Both the position numbers and the translations under genes were made by a program. From assembly GCA_025765615.1 (NCBI GenBank), contig JAIVFJ010000276.1, positions 1 through 64,000 on the forward strand: DNA of 64,000 bases, in the 5' to 3' direction. Origin of the DNA: Zopfochytrium polystomum (taxonomy: Eukaryota; Chytridiomycota; Chytridiomycetes; Chytridiales; Chytridiaceae). This document shows, in pieces, positions 13,201-25,000 of this stretch (its first letter is position 1; the number at the start of each line of letters is the position of its first letter). Below the pieces are notes generated by a model, which was given only the letters and a program-made list of their open reading frames with translations, made no database searches and was not told where the DNA came from.

Positions 13201-14537
13201 GAAGGAAAGAGTGCCCGAACGCTTCGATCTGTACCTTGGGTTGTGTTTGGAAGGGACATTGCGGAAGACGTGCGAACCAAGCTGTCGCGAAACTGGCCGT
13301 TTGGCAGCGAGTCCATATCCATAGTTCGAAAGACAGCGTCCGTTTGTGTTTCCTTATTTGATGTAACTACAACACAACCATCCTTGACCCTTGCATGCCC
13401 CCGATCACCATCCTGGAAGTCGTGACATCCTTCTGGTGCATTTGGGATCTCCTCCTCGAGCGTGATGTATTTCATTTCAGGGCAGGCTTCCACCATCGGC
13501 GGTTCGTCTCTGTAGGGCGAGTCTCTGATGTCCGCAAGCATAGTCTGAAGCTCTGCAACGGTCTCCTCTAGCCTCTGATTCTTTCTGTGGAGCTCCTCGA
13601 CCTTTTGGAGGACCTTGAAAATTTGCTCGTTTTCCTTCGACGCCAAAGATGGAGACTGTGTCTCGGTCGGCGCTATGAATCCAGACCGAAATGGTAATAT
13701 TAAGTCTCACCCACGCGTCGCGCCAGCCCACTGTCCCTCCTACCCCTCTGTTTTACTCACAGCGACGCTCAACTTCGTCGCAAACAGTCGAACGAAGCCT
13801 CTCAAAGCCTTGGCTATCGACAGGAAGCGGCCGTGGTCCTTCGCGCGCGGAATCGGGCGCCACCGGGTGCGTCTGTGACCGCGAGGGAAGTTTCTGACGC
13901 GACCTTCGCTCACAGAGCGCTTCCAGCTTCTCAACGCGCCGCGTCAGCTCCTCGTTCCTGAGGCTCAGCTGGCTCGCGCCGCCCTGCGCTGCCGCAAGCT
14001 CCGCCGTCAGAGCCCTGACACGCGCCTGGGCTGAAACGCGGTCGCGCTCCGCGTCGCGCTTGTACTCTTCGAGCTCGTGGATTTGGTTAAGGAGCTCGTC
14101 TGCACGTAAGGAGAGGAGCGCCGGTGGATCAGCGACTGGCAAGGAGGGCGTTCAGGAGGCTGCTTTGAACAGACCGGTCTCGACTTTCACCGTCCGCCGC
14201 AGCTGCTGCTGCAGTTGCTGTTGCAGTTTGTTCTTTTTCGTCGGTTCGAAAACATTACATTCACGTTACTTCAACCCATCGACAGGATCGGAGGATGGGC
14301 AACGCGAAAATGACGCAAACCCCCGCAAGCGGGATCGCCTCTCACCGCGTCAAAGGTCTCCGTCAGCAAACCCGCCACGCGATCTTCGTAGCATGCCACC
14401 TTTTCGCGGAGGGCCGCGTTCTCTTCTTCCAGCCTTGTGTTTGCTGCGAGCAGCGACTGCCCAATCTCCGCCGCCATGACGAGATCGTGCCGGAGCTGAT
14501 CAGCGTGCTCGCTGGTCGTTTCTTCGTTTGTCGCCAT
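10278..14537 (-). CDS. Num1/Mcp5-like cortical anchor: coiled coil plus two PH segments
   Basis: Multi-exon gene. Exon 1 (from 14537) starts MATNEETTSEHADQLRHDL and continues as a coiled coil (LLAANTRLEEENAALREKV). A second coiled-coil exon lies at about 14130-13753 and a third at about 13646-13200. A PH domain begins at about 13065 (LMRGAWLTKFTKTGGKHARF, then VNPFTKMLCW) and ends in the exon at about 12757-12604 (EKKYKFEAFSMAEHQIWMK). This resembles the PH type of fungal Num1/Mcp5 proteins, which tether dynein and mitochondria to the plasma membrane. A linker follows (about 12356-11670), then a second PH-like segment split over exons (KKRWMIVK near 11640, ending WMAAIMTAAGW near 11265). The last exon (to 10278) is Ser/Arg-rich with an acidic end. 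Several borders are clear (for example a GTGAGAAA donor after IWMK); the exon 1/2 junction is unresolved. The PH call is good; the exact orthology is inferred. Confidence 0.65.
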
Positions 14538-14654
14538 GATGGAACTGTGTATTTGAGGGGTAATAAGGGGAACGCAAAAAATAATTTGAGCGGCAAGTCA
14601 CATTCTATTATATACACAAAGAGTTGGATGAGAAGTAATCCAAGCTGTCGGTTG

Positions 14655-17600
14655 TCACTGATCCACGCGCGGTCGGCAGATGATCAGGATCGCCATGGCC
14701 CCTCCAAAGAGTTGCACGCTTATCCGCCACGCAAACGGCAACTCCATTCGAAGGACGTTGAATATTGAGAGGGGTATGACTCTGAAGATTTGATCGATTG
14801 AGCGACATTTGATTGGGTTTACTTTGTGCGAACTTACAGGCCATATATGCAAACAAAAGTTGCTATTGCAGTGGTGGATGCGGAGAAAAGCTGAGAGTCT
14901 GGGAAGAAAGTTAGTGATAGGAATTCACGCGGAACTAACACTCCGAAAGTGAAAGGACCTTTAATAACTCGTGATTGGTATGGTGCGTCCAGACCCGCTG
15001 GGTACCCCAACTTGTTGTTGTCCTTTGATTCGTCTACTGTAGTCCCCGTCGCTGAACTGCGGGATAACCCCTCTTTAAGATCCTGATAAGGTGTGGATTG
15101 CGAGCTGTCCAGGCCCGCCTGACCACGAGTTTCTGTGAGATCCTGCTTTCTTTGCCCCAATTTCTGAATTTTCGAGAGAAGATCTGCGTTGGTGACCTTG
15201 GCAGTATTGAGCTGCGCCCTGAGGCTCTCCATGCTTTGAAGGCAGCTCGAAAGTTGCACCTTCAAACAAACATTCTCATCGTTACGGCACTTTGCCCTCC
15301 TGGACGCGTTGGACAAATCATGGGATAGTCGCTCAACCGTCTCCCGGAGCTTTTGCATGTCTCTGAGTGCATCCGTGTGTGCAATTGTGGACGAACTGTT
15401 GAATTCCGTCGACTCGCGAAGGCCGGCTTTCTCCATCAACTGCAGCCGCTCCTCGGATACCAAGAGCCGCGACTGCAACGTCTCGACCTCACGCTCCCTC
15501 TCGGAGAGCTTGCCCACAAGCACAGCTGTTTCGCGTCCGACCTCTGGACCACAGCGAGACTCTGCAACCGTTCGCCATGCCTCATCGACCTTGGCGGCCC
15601 ATTCGATTTCGCGGCTAGCCAGCATTGACCGAAGCCTACCAATCTCGGACTTTGCCTCCTTCAGCGCGCCGCTATCTTCTGTCCCGCGCTTTGCCGTCTC
15701 CGACATGATTTCTGCGATTTCGCGCTTCAAGGTTTCGACGGACGCCGCGGCCTCTCGGAGCTGAATTTGCAGCTGGGCGCCTTCGGTGACTTTTGCCGTT
15801 AGCTGCTTGATCTCGTGGTTCGCGTCCTTTAGCTCTCGCTTGAGGGTTTGGACCTCCAAAGTCTCGGTATTAGTAACCGCAGTACTCCGCGCCTCGCTCT
15901 CTTTTGCCACCGACAGCTCCTGCTCCAACATGGCAACGTCGCGCTCCAGCATGCTCGTGTAATCGGCGTAGCTTCGTGAAGTCTCCTCTGCTGCGATCGC
16001 TCGCTTCTTCCAAACCTCGATCCGGCCCTCCGGATCTTCCATTGGGGCATCCCCAGAGTTGGACCACTCGACAAGACGCAGGCTCGTCATGGTGCACTTG
16101 AGCAGTTGTTCCAAACCCTCTCTTGTCGTATTGCTTGACGCAAGCTTGGTATGAACAGCGTTTTGCTCGGACTGAAGGGCCGCCAGCTCCATTTGGTGTC
16201 GTACCACCGTCTCGGACAACCGTCGGACCTTGCCTGCTAGCGGCTCACTCAGATCCACAGCCCTCGGGGCGAGCGCGGAAGCCGGCCCGAGGTTGTCCAG
16301 CGCGAGGTGCGCCTCCAGCAGCTCCGACGCTTGCTGCTCCAGTGCGATGCTCAGCGCCGCGCAGTTTGGACACCTTGGTCCGTCCACGGTATCTGCGCTG
16401 CCTCGCGGCGTAGCGGTCGCACATGAAACGCTGCGCTTGAGGCGGGGAATCATGGACGGATGTGGCGAGGTCGATTTGATCAGTGCTCCGTCCTTAGGGC
16501 GAAGAGACGTGTCGGTTACAGGTTCTGCATTATTTCTTCCGACGCGTACGGTGCCGTTCGGTTGCACGGAGGGTTCCGGTCCGCCGGCGAGGTGGTGTTT
16601 CTTCTCCGCAGGCTGCTCCGTTGCCGCCCTTGGTCGATGCTGCTTCGACTTGCTCCTCGTGCTTTTCGCCCTGGCAGGAGGGGTTGAGGTGCCTTCCGAG
16701 TTCAGGCTGGCCGCTTTGCCCTCCATTTTAGTTCGCTTTCGACACACGACCGTAGTCTCTGTCAACGTGGACCCGGCGTTACCAGCCGTCGTTTCTACCT
16801 GAACCACAGGGCTAGACTTAATCACCCCAGACAAATCGCCAGCCCCCTCCGGGAGTAAAATCTCCATGCGAAGGCTCGTCAGCTGCTCCGTAAGTTCTGC
16901 GATCCTCGCGTTCGCGGCCGCCGTCTCCCTCGTCTGGACCTTCAGCAGACGCATCAGCTTCTCGCACTCGCAGCGGCTGGCCACCGCCGCCGCCTCACCG
17001 GTTGCCACCGCTACCGTCACCGGAGGCGTCGGCGCCGCCGCCGCCGGAAGGGCGGGCATCGTTGCCCCGAACGCCAGCACCGACCGCGACTCCGAGTCGC
17101 CGCTGCCCCCGCGCCCATCCGGGCTCCGGCTGGACATCCGCTGTAACGGCCCTCGCACCTTTGAATTCATCCACGCCGTCAACGACACCTTCCGGCCGCG
17201 CCGTGTCGACCCCGCGTCGTCCGCCCCCGACGACGTCGAGGGCGACGACGCCACAACATCGCCGCTGGCCCCGCGGCTCTCCCCACCGGCACCCGCCGCC
17301 TCCGCCTCGCTCTTCGCCGTCGCCGCCGCCGCCGCCGCAGCGGCCGCAGTCGACCGAGCCGCCGCGACCTCCTCCTGCAGCTCCGCGATCCGCGCCGTCA
17401 TCGCGGCCCGCTCCCGCGCGTGCCGCGCCTCCTTTTGCAGCGCCGCCAGCAGCGCCGTTCGCATCAGCTCGACCTCCCGCGCGCTCTCCCGCCGCAGCGA
17501 GCGCGAGGCGGCTTCGACGCGCGCGCGCGCCTCGCGCGACTGCGCAAGCTTGGCTTGCAGCTTGGTGATGCGGCGTCGGAGGGTGGTCGGGGTCCCAGAC

Positions 17601-17966
17601 GGGCACTGTGCGTGTGCGTGTGTGTGGGATTGGTAGGTTAAGGCGAGACGATATGAGTCACAAACATCTTTCGATTCCCTCCCCCCACCTCCCCTTTCCA
17701 CCTACCTCCGGCTCTCCCCCGCCGCCGCCGTTCTCCTCCGAGTCGTTGTGAGCGGCCGTAGCCGCCGGCACCGCAAGCACCCCGTCCCAGCTGGCCGCAC
17801 GGGGCATGGGCTCAGGCTCCTCCCGCGCACTGGCCCTCGGAGCCGCCGCGTCGCTTCCCGCGGGCATCGGCCGCTCGTCTGGGGAGCAGCTCGCCGCCTT
17901 GGCTTCAGCGGCGCGATCTGTCATGGGTGCGGAAGGGGAAGCCTTGAGGGGTTTGTGGGAGGCCAA
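14655..17966 (-). CDS. Long coiled-coil protein, possible membrane-anchored tail
   Basis: Exon 1 is 17966-17706 and exon 2 starts at 17605. The join is phase 0 at a GGAG/GTAGGT donor and a CACAG acceptor. Exon 2 runs to about 14940 and encodes over 850 residues. It starts with a strong coiled coil (RRRITKLQAKLAQSREARAR, then a long Ala/Glu/Arg heptad stretch). A basic, Ser/Pro-rich middle has a CPNCAALS motif, and a second long coiled coil follows (for example LKRELKDANHEIKQLTAK). Downstream a GTAAGT donor at about 14833 suggests further splicing. An open stretch ending at 14655 reads LPFAWRISVQLFGGAMAILI, which could be a C-terminal membrane segment. It would then be a golgin- or tether-like protein, but no family is recognised. 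The 3' exons are uncertain. It is transcribed in the same direction as the PH gene next door. Confidence 0.6.
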
Positions 17967-18622
17967 GAAGTCGATGAGTCAGGCCAGTGTCACCGCTCGT
18001 GCGCGTGCTTTTTTCTTCGACGCTTTCTGGGTCCAGTCGCGGGTATCGCTTGTGCAAGCAAGAGGCGAGGAGGGTGAAAAAGTCGGGTCGGGGTTGTTTG
18101 GTGAACGGGACGCGCGAGTCGGGAGAGGGGGAGATGCACGTCAAACAGCAGAATGATCGATTAGTAACTCTTCTTTGGTCCGTGTGGTTTCGGGCGCACA
18201 CACACACTCACACACACACACACACACACTCTCTCTCTCTCTCTCTCTCACTCTCTCTTTCTTTCTTTCTTTTTCTCTCTCCCTGCCTTTCTCCAGCACC
18301 AATTTTTTCATCCGCTTCCGTCTTTGGCTCAACAAAATCGTCTTCGCGCAAAAAAAACCAAAAAGAAACAAAAACAAAAAATTAAAAATTTCAACACCTG
18401 ATGCGTCACATTCCAGACAGCGCTTCTTCCCCGCGCCCGACCCCCCTTTGCGACGAGAAGCGAAAAAAAAACAAAACAAGGGAGAAAGAAGAAAAAACAA
18501 AACAAGGCGAGGAAGAAAAAAAAAGAAAAAAAGAAATGAAATGAAATCCGCGCCAGTCCGCGCCGACTGCTTGGCGGCGACCCCGTTTTCAATTTGTACT
18601 GGGGGATGGAATTGATCTTACA

Positions 18623-18688
<66 letters not shown>

Positions 18689-18983
18689 AGCAGTAGAAGG
18701 GAAATGCTTCGGTCCGCGTAACATGACGCGGAGAATCGGGTGATGGTTCATTTTCCGATCAAGTACGAAGGGAACTGGCTGGCGACTTTGATCGCAATTA
18801 TGCAGCCCCCCGCGTCACTACTGGCGCAAAAAACTCCACGTCTTTTTCTTTCGCTTTTTCTTTCCTCGCTCCGAAGGTGACTTTTTGCTGTCTCCCATTC
18901 CTTTTCTGTTTTTTTTTTCTTCTATCGATCGCCCCCATCCCATGATATGGGAATGTAGGCAATTTCAGTTTTCCACTCCAAAC

Positions 18984-19022
<39 letters not shown>

Positions 19023-19674
19023 CGCGAGGGACAACATGATTTATTATCAAACTAAGAGGTGAATTGGGTCTAATCACTCAATGTGACGAACTCCTTTTAC
19101 GCCCTTATCCAATGGACTCTCGAAGGTTTGTCCGGCATTTTTCTAGCTTTATCGCCCCCTCCCCGGTCAAATCGCTCCCAACCGCCAGCCCGATGCGCCC
19201 CACTGAAGTTCTTCTTTTCTTCGGTTCGATGGATCGATCGATCGATCGCCCCGTCCTGCCATCACGCACCCTCCCCTTGCAAGGCACTATTGTCTGTGAT
19301 GCCATCTGTGTTGCCATTTTTGTCCAAAGAATTCACAAGGAATGGTCACTCTGTGCCCGCCTTCATGATGTTGTGCCTCCTGGCCAGCGGGGAGCACAGA
19401 ACATGATCATGAGAAAATTAAGAACGTCCAGCGAGGCTAATCACAGAAGGTTATATACTGAGCGCGCCTAATGTTTACAATACAGAGGTGGACGGGTCCA
19501 TGGATTGAGGGAACGGAACTGTACTTTCCTAAAAGCAAAGGAAAGGAAAAGGGGAGCGAGTGCGGAAAAAAAAAAGACAGGGAAGGCAAAAAAAGAACAC
19601 ACAACTGGTATACAACTCTCGCGCGAACGCACACAACTTTCTTTCCGGAGTCAACCGGCCTGCAACCGGCCTGC
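17967..19674. repeat. Spacer with (CA)n, (CT)n, (ATT)n and poly-A tracts
   Basis: It holds (CA)n at about 18197-18228, (CT)n at about 18229-18260, a long (ATT)n array at 18623-18687, and a 34-base poly-A at about 18987-19020. Short open frames here look like chance. It should hold the promoter of the long coiled-coil gene and the 3' UTR of family AG gene A. Confidence 0.7.
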
Positions 19675-22600
19675 CTACTTTCGCCTTCCTCCCGACTTGC
19701 TGCGGGATCCCCCACTGGCCCTTGTCGACGGCCTCGACGACCTCGTCCCTGTCCCCGACCGCCCGGTCGACTTTGCGCGGGTGCCTTTCCGTGCACCAGC
19801 TTTTAAGAATGTTAATAGCCCTTCAGAAATGTACTTACACCTCCCTCCTCTCTCACCTTTTTGTGCTCCGCCAGTGCCACGCGTCCCGCCCCGCTGAGAC
19901 TTTGCGCCGCCGCCGCCCTTGCCGCTTTTTCCGCTCTTTGGCCGAGCGCCGGCGACGCCCCTGCCGCTACTGCCGCCTTTCCCTCCCTTTTGGCGAGAAC
20001 CGCCGTTTCCGCCGGCCTTGCCGGCCTTGCCGCCCTTTTGCCGAGAAGCGACCTGCCGCTTCAGGCCCTTGGCCACTTTTGCGACAGCTGCGCGCGCTTT
20101 GCGATTGCCCGCGACGTTGAGGGCGGTCTTGGCGAGGTCGCCTGTTTTTTTTTGTTATTTTTTTTTTTTTTTGGGTTGTTGTTGGAAGGTGAGTTTGCGA
20201 CGACAAAAAGTAGCTGCCATAGGGAGTGTGTGGTGCATGTGTGTCTACAGAAGATGGGACTCTTTCACACTCCCCAAGCACAGAAAAGGACCATCCGCTG
20301 TTCATACCTGCAGCGCCAAGGTCTCCCACTTTGCTCGTAATGTAGTCCTTCGCCATTGATTTTGCAGTGGACTTGACGGCGTCTGAAGTCGCAAAGCCCT
20401 TGGCCATTCCCTTAAGGCCGCTCTTTCGGTTGGCCACGGCGGCGGACAGACCACCAGCTAGTGCGCGCGCTTTCGGGTTCTCGGCGAGGTCGAGGGCGCG
20501 GAGCGCGAGCGAGCCTGATATGCTGCTGTGTTAGGGCGTGGTCGCGGGTGCTAGCCTCTCCCGCAAGAATGTTGGCAGTAAAAAGTAGGCTTACCGCCAG
20601 TCCCGCCCTCCTGTGCTTTGCTGCGCAAATAGTCCGTGGCCGTCGACTTGAGCACTGACTTGACGCCGTCCGAAGTGGCAAACCCTTTTGCCATGCCCTT
20701 GAGCCCGCCCCCGCCTCGCGCAGCGTCGGCAAGACCGCTTCCAAGCGCTCGCGCCTTGGGGTTGTCAGCGAGGTCGAGAGCTCTCATCGCGAGCGAACCT
20801 TCAACGTGGAAAAGGGAAATGGGGTTTAAGCAACTTTGTTGTCGACCTCGAAGGCAAGGGCGTGTGGTGTGCGAATGTGAAACTCAACTGCCGAGTCCGC
20901 CGCTTTTGGCGCGGTCGCGGAGGAAAGACTTTGCCTCTGACCCTGCGAGGCCGATCACGGCATCCGAGGTCGCAAACGATTTTGCGATTCCTATGGGAAA
21001 GGCGAAGGAGCAGCCCGAATTAGTTCTCTCGCTCGGCCGAACAAACCGAATCTCAAATGGTGGAATCGAAAAGTAAAAATGTGACAAGCCTTTTGCTCCG
21101 CCGCCGCTCCTGGCCGCATCAACCGCTGCTGAAGCGAGCGACCGCACTTTTCCGTTCCGCGAAATGTCCAAAGCCGTCTTGCCAATGTCGCCGAGGAGCC
21201 CACCTTGCGCGGCTGCCTTATCCACAACAGACTTTGCAACACTTTTTCCGAGGCCGACGACGGTGTCGCTTGTGGCGACGCCTTGAATTTTTCGTTTCAC
21301 GTCCGGCGTAGGGCGGGATTATTTGAAGCCCGCGTCCCCAATGAAGACTGAGGCCAAACACTTACCCGCGATGATGCCTTTGAATCCACCGGTTTTTGCG
21401 CCCGACAGCACCGAGTGAGTGAGGTCCTGAACCTTTTTGTTGCGTGCAACGGACAGGAGCCCGCGACCAAGAGAACCTATCGTAATCAAGTGACAAAAAA
21501 GAAGGAAATTCCCAACAAATTCAGTTTCTGCTCGCAGATCTTTCTTTTCGCCCCAATCAGCGAACACGACAAACTCACCGACCACCCCGCTCTTTGACGC
21601 CATTCCCTGGAACAGATGCTTGACGGGCGCTCGCATCGCGTTCTTGACGTGGTCATTGTCGAGCACGCCCGCGACGGTCCCGGCAATAGCGCCGTACAGC
21701 CCGCCTCCCATCGCGCCGCCTTTTGCACCGTCGATGGCCGAGCTCACAATGCTCCTTGCCGTGGGTGGGATGTAGCTTGCGGCGCGGTCTTTAGTTTTGT
21801 GTTTTTTTTTTTTTTTTTTTGGTTTTTTTATGGTGGTAGTGACGGGGTGCGGAGGGAGTCATCTGATGAAGAGCACTGACATTGCGGAGGAGAAAGCAGC
21901 GGACCTTACCGACAACTCGACTGGCGGCATCGTTTACCGCTGACGCAGCTGCCGCGACTTTTTCTGTGAGGCCAGAGAAATCTGTCAGAGGGCGGCGTTT
22001 CCAGTGCGTGTATTGCATGCTGGCTTACCAGCACCGTGGGCGATTCCGTCGACGGCACTGCTGGCGGCGGAGCGCACGGCGCCTTTTTGGCACAGTGGGG
22101 GGGGGGGGAACGAGGGGAGGAAGGTATTTGTTCGTGAGCAAGCAAGATTGGGCGAAAGCAAAAGAGCGAGACACAAAATGGGATTACACAACACGAGACA
22201 CACCAAAGGTGCCTCCCCCTTTTCAGTCTTGCAAAGGCGACCGTAAATTGTGAAAAGATCTAGCCCTTGTCTCTCTCGCTCTCTTCTCTCACTCTCTCTC
22301 GTCTGTCCGTTGTCAGTTCAGTCTGTCTCTCTGTCTGTCTGTCTGTCTGTCTGACTGTCTGTCCCACGACTCAATCTGCCTGTCTCTTTCTCTCGCTCTC
22401 TGTCTCTCTCTCTGCTGGCTCTCGCACTCGCTCCCTCACTCACCCGAGACGCTGCTTCCGACGTCGTGGGCCTTGCTCTTTATGCGGTCCCAGAGGCCGC
22501 GGCGCCGCAGACGCAAAGCAATGCTGACACTCACGCTGCTGGGACGACGACGGCGACGCCGATCCGCATCCTCCTCCTCCGTCTGTGGGAGATCGCTGCT

Positions 22601-23128
22601 GCTGCTGCTGCTGCTGCTGTCGATGCTGCGGTCAATGGCGTGGTCGAGAGACAAAGAAGGCGGCGAGATCGCAGCGGCGGCAGCACCAGCGAAGACACCG
22701 AGTCGCTGTTCATCGTCGTCGCCGTCGTCGTCGTCGTCGGCAACGACGACAAACAACGGATGCAAAGCGCCATGACGAGGAGGCTCTCGCATCTCCTCCT
22801 GCTTCATGTCGTTGTTGTCGTCGTCCCTGCTGTCGACGATGTCCCTGCTGTCGGCATCGTCGACGGTGACAGAGACACCGACTCGAGCACCTTCCATGCC
22901 GCCGCCGCCGCCGTGGGCGACTACAGGAGACGGCGGCGACGGCGGCGGCGCTAGTGGCAGCAGCATGGGAGCCGCCTCGACGACGCCGCATAACGAATAG
23001 GAGGAGGAGGAGAAGAGGATGGGGGGGCAGGAGGAGAAGGAGCAGGGTGAGGACGGCGGCGGCGGCGGCGGCGGCAGAGGTGGACGGTGCGAGGACCCGT
23101 TGGTGGTTGCGGAGACTGCGGTGACCAT
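19675..23128 (-). CDS. Family AG gene A: modular Ala/Gly-rich helical protein, 11 exons
   Basis: Exon 1 (about 23128-22444) is low complexity and ends in an amphipathic RRRGLWDRIKSKAHDVG. Exons 2-11 are 22082-22029, 21981-21910, 21788-21579, 21476-21366, 21281-21090, 20990-20889, 20798-20595, 20514-20308, 20141-19857 and 19799-19675. Every intron is phase 1, so exons 2-10 have lengths divisible by three. Exons encode helical modules: a Gly-zipper-like one (GGGLYGAIAGTVAGVLDNDH), a repeated 'K-F-A-T-S-D-x-V' module (exons 6-9), and ADNPKAR/AENPKAR modules (exons 8, 9). Exon 10 ends in Lys/Arg/Gly repeats and the protein ends RSKSGGRRK. One intron uses GC-AG (after 21090) and one uses a GTTGAGT donor. 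No known family is recognised; the helical repeats recall LEA or membrane-active proteins only in general character. The start in exon 1 is uncertain. Confidence 0.7.
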
Positions 23129-23446
23129 AGATGGTGCTGATTGACGAGGAGGAGGAGGAGGAGGAGGAGGAGGAGCCGCTTGGAGGACAGAGCATTATGG
23201 TGGTAGTGGTGGTGGTGGTGGTGGGTGGTGCAGTGCGTCGTCACGTCGTCGCGTCGTCCGAGTCAAAGAAGTGGCGGGCGTCGTCGAGGACGGCGTCCTG
23301 ATTGGTCAATGGCGGTGTGTGTCTTTGTTGTTGTTGTGCTGCTGGGCACTTCAGAACTTTCTTTTTTTTCTTTTTTCTTTCTTTTCTTTTTGTATCTTTT
23401 TTTTTGTTTCTCCCTCGTTTTTGGAATCAGAGTGGAAGAGACAGAA

Positions 23447-23490
<44 letters not shown>

Positions 23491-23592
23491 CAGATTACAC
23501 ATGCTTACTACGCACGTGGTTTGGCGGATTGTGGTGCTTTGTTTGTGTGCTTTTGTGTGTCGCCCCCGGTGTCTGCGAGCGGCGAAAGTGTG

Positions 23593-23635
<43 letters not shown>

Positions 23636-23722
23636 TGGTGTTGTGTCTCGCTTGCTCGCTCTTGGGGATTATTTCTCTTCGTTAACCAAGAATCGGATAA
23701 CTTGGAGAGCTTCGCTTTTCTC
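23129..23722. repeat. Spacer with (GGT), (GAGG), (GA)n and (GT)n repeats
   Basis: This probably contains the gene A promoter. GGT and GAGG runs lie at about 23143-23225, poly-T/TTTC at about 23360-23410, (GA)n at about 23450-23484 and (GT)n at about 23587-23635. It ends at the left edge of the DIRS element. No gene seen. Confidence 0.6.
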
Positions 23723-23739
23723 ATTGTCTCAGCGTAGCG

Positions 23740-23880
23740 ATTCATGCAGCTTAAGGCGCGATCTCCGAGGAGGGAGGCCCAGGGTGCTTTTCAAAGCTTT
23801 GCTCCGCTCAGTCTGAGCATCTTGGTCAAAAACCAAACAAAAAAATGAAAAAAGCCAATCTTTTTTTCGCTCAGTCGGAG
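23740..23880. repeat. DIRS left inverted terminal repeat
   Basis: The sequence GATGCTCAGACTGAGC-type block followed by the AAACCAAACAAAAAAATG tract is the reverse complement of 28676-28770. The preceding 23726-23800 bases are repeated, reverse-complemented, in the internal region 24149-24212. Confidence 0.85.
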
Positions 23881-24148
23881 CGACAAGAGAGCGAAGAGAG
23901 AGGCTGGGAGATGCATGAGCACCAGGCGACTGGGAAAAAAACCCGGACAAAAAAACCCCTGTGGGGAAAAAAGGCCGCCCAGGAAAAACCAGCGCCATAA
24001 GACTAGGAGTAGGGGTATATGTGCGCCGGACTATTCCAGCCGCAATGACTCGTGAGGATAAGGGGAGAAGTCGGTGAAGGCTGCCCAAGGGAAAAGAAAC
24101 CCGACAGGAGGGGGAGAGCCCAGGGTGTGGGAGGCCATGGGTTGGGAA

Positions 24149-24241
24149 AGCACCCTGGGCCTCCCTCCTCGGAGATCGCGGCTTAAGCTGCATGAATCGC
24201 TACGCTGAGACAATCTCCTGTGTTGGTCGGCCCAGGGTGCT
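24149..24241. repeat. DIRS internal complementary region
   Basis: On the minus strand it reads as the right terminus of the element fused directly to its left terminus, with AGCACCCTGGGCC at both edges. In DIRS elements this region is thought to template completion of the terminal repeats and circle formation. Confidence 0.85.
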
Positions 24242-25000
24242 ACTTCGTCCAAGCAGACCGCCGGGCAGCCGGGACCGCCACCGCCCGCCCCCGTGGGCGA
24301 GCGCGGCGAGATGACCCTCGAACAGAACTCGAGCTGCCACCGCTCTCGGTGCCCGAGGGGGTGGACGGGCCGAGGCAATTGCGGGACAAGAAGGCCGCCG
24401 GAATTGGGTCCCTGAGACACCAAAGATCTTGCTTGTGCCGGTCATAATGTTGCCAGAGCGTTGCTTCGGAACGCCACCGGCCGTCGCAAACTGAGTCCTC
24501 GCCCAAACCAAGCGCCAGCATCATGGAGGCTGCTGCGTCGATGATGTCGTGAGGAGTAAAGCCGCGTGAGGATACGTGTGGGATGCCTGCTGCTGTCATC
24601 ACGTCCTGAACCACATGGCGAAGACTTCCCCCGCCGGAATCGATGAAGTCCACGTGAGGGCCAGAGGCACGTAGGAGGAAACCAAATTAACTGCTGCCAA
24701 TGTCGCCCTGTGCGCTGCAATACCAGACACCTCGCCATCGAGCTGAACAAAGAGGATGGCTAGGTACTCGAGGACTTCCTGGAGAGAGGCTGCCAGGGGA
24801 TCCAGACCCCGTGACTGGCACCAATCCACAAATCGTCTCCATCGACTGTCATGGGCCCGGACGGTAGTCGGGGCATTGGAGGCGGAGAGGAGCTCGACAG
24901 CCGCATGCGAAAGGCAGCCGAGTCCTGCAATCTCCCGCTGAGTCGCCAGATGACTGCTGGCCCAATTGGGTGAGGCCGCGCTGGCTGGCCGGTCTCCTCC
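24240..25000 (-). pseudogene. DIRS tyrosine recombinase, internally shortened
   Basis: The N-terminal core-binding part is visible at about 24910-24760 (NAPTTVRAHDSRWRRFVDWC, then LQEVLEYLAIL). The C-terminal catalytic part is at about 24590-24450 (HVSSRGFTPHD, then DGRWRSEATLWQHYDRH), which supplies the expected late Arg, Trp and the nucleophile Tyr of the family. Only about 40 codons separate the two parts. A normal recombinase has well over 100 there, including the first catalytic Arg, and the two parts are in different frames. I read this as an internal deletion plus frameshift. Confidence 0.65.

Noticed and set aside
22710..23195. Leucine-run frame (VLTLLLLLLPPHPLLLLLLF) opposite and around gene A exon 1
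   Set aside because: Arises from GAGG/GGC repeats read in another frame; not taken as a signal peptide.
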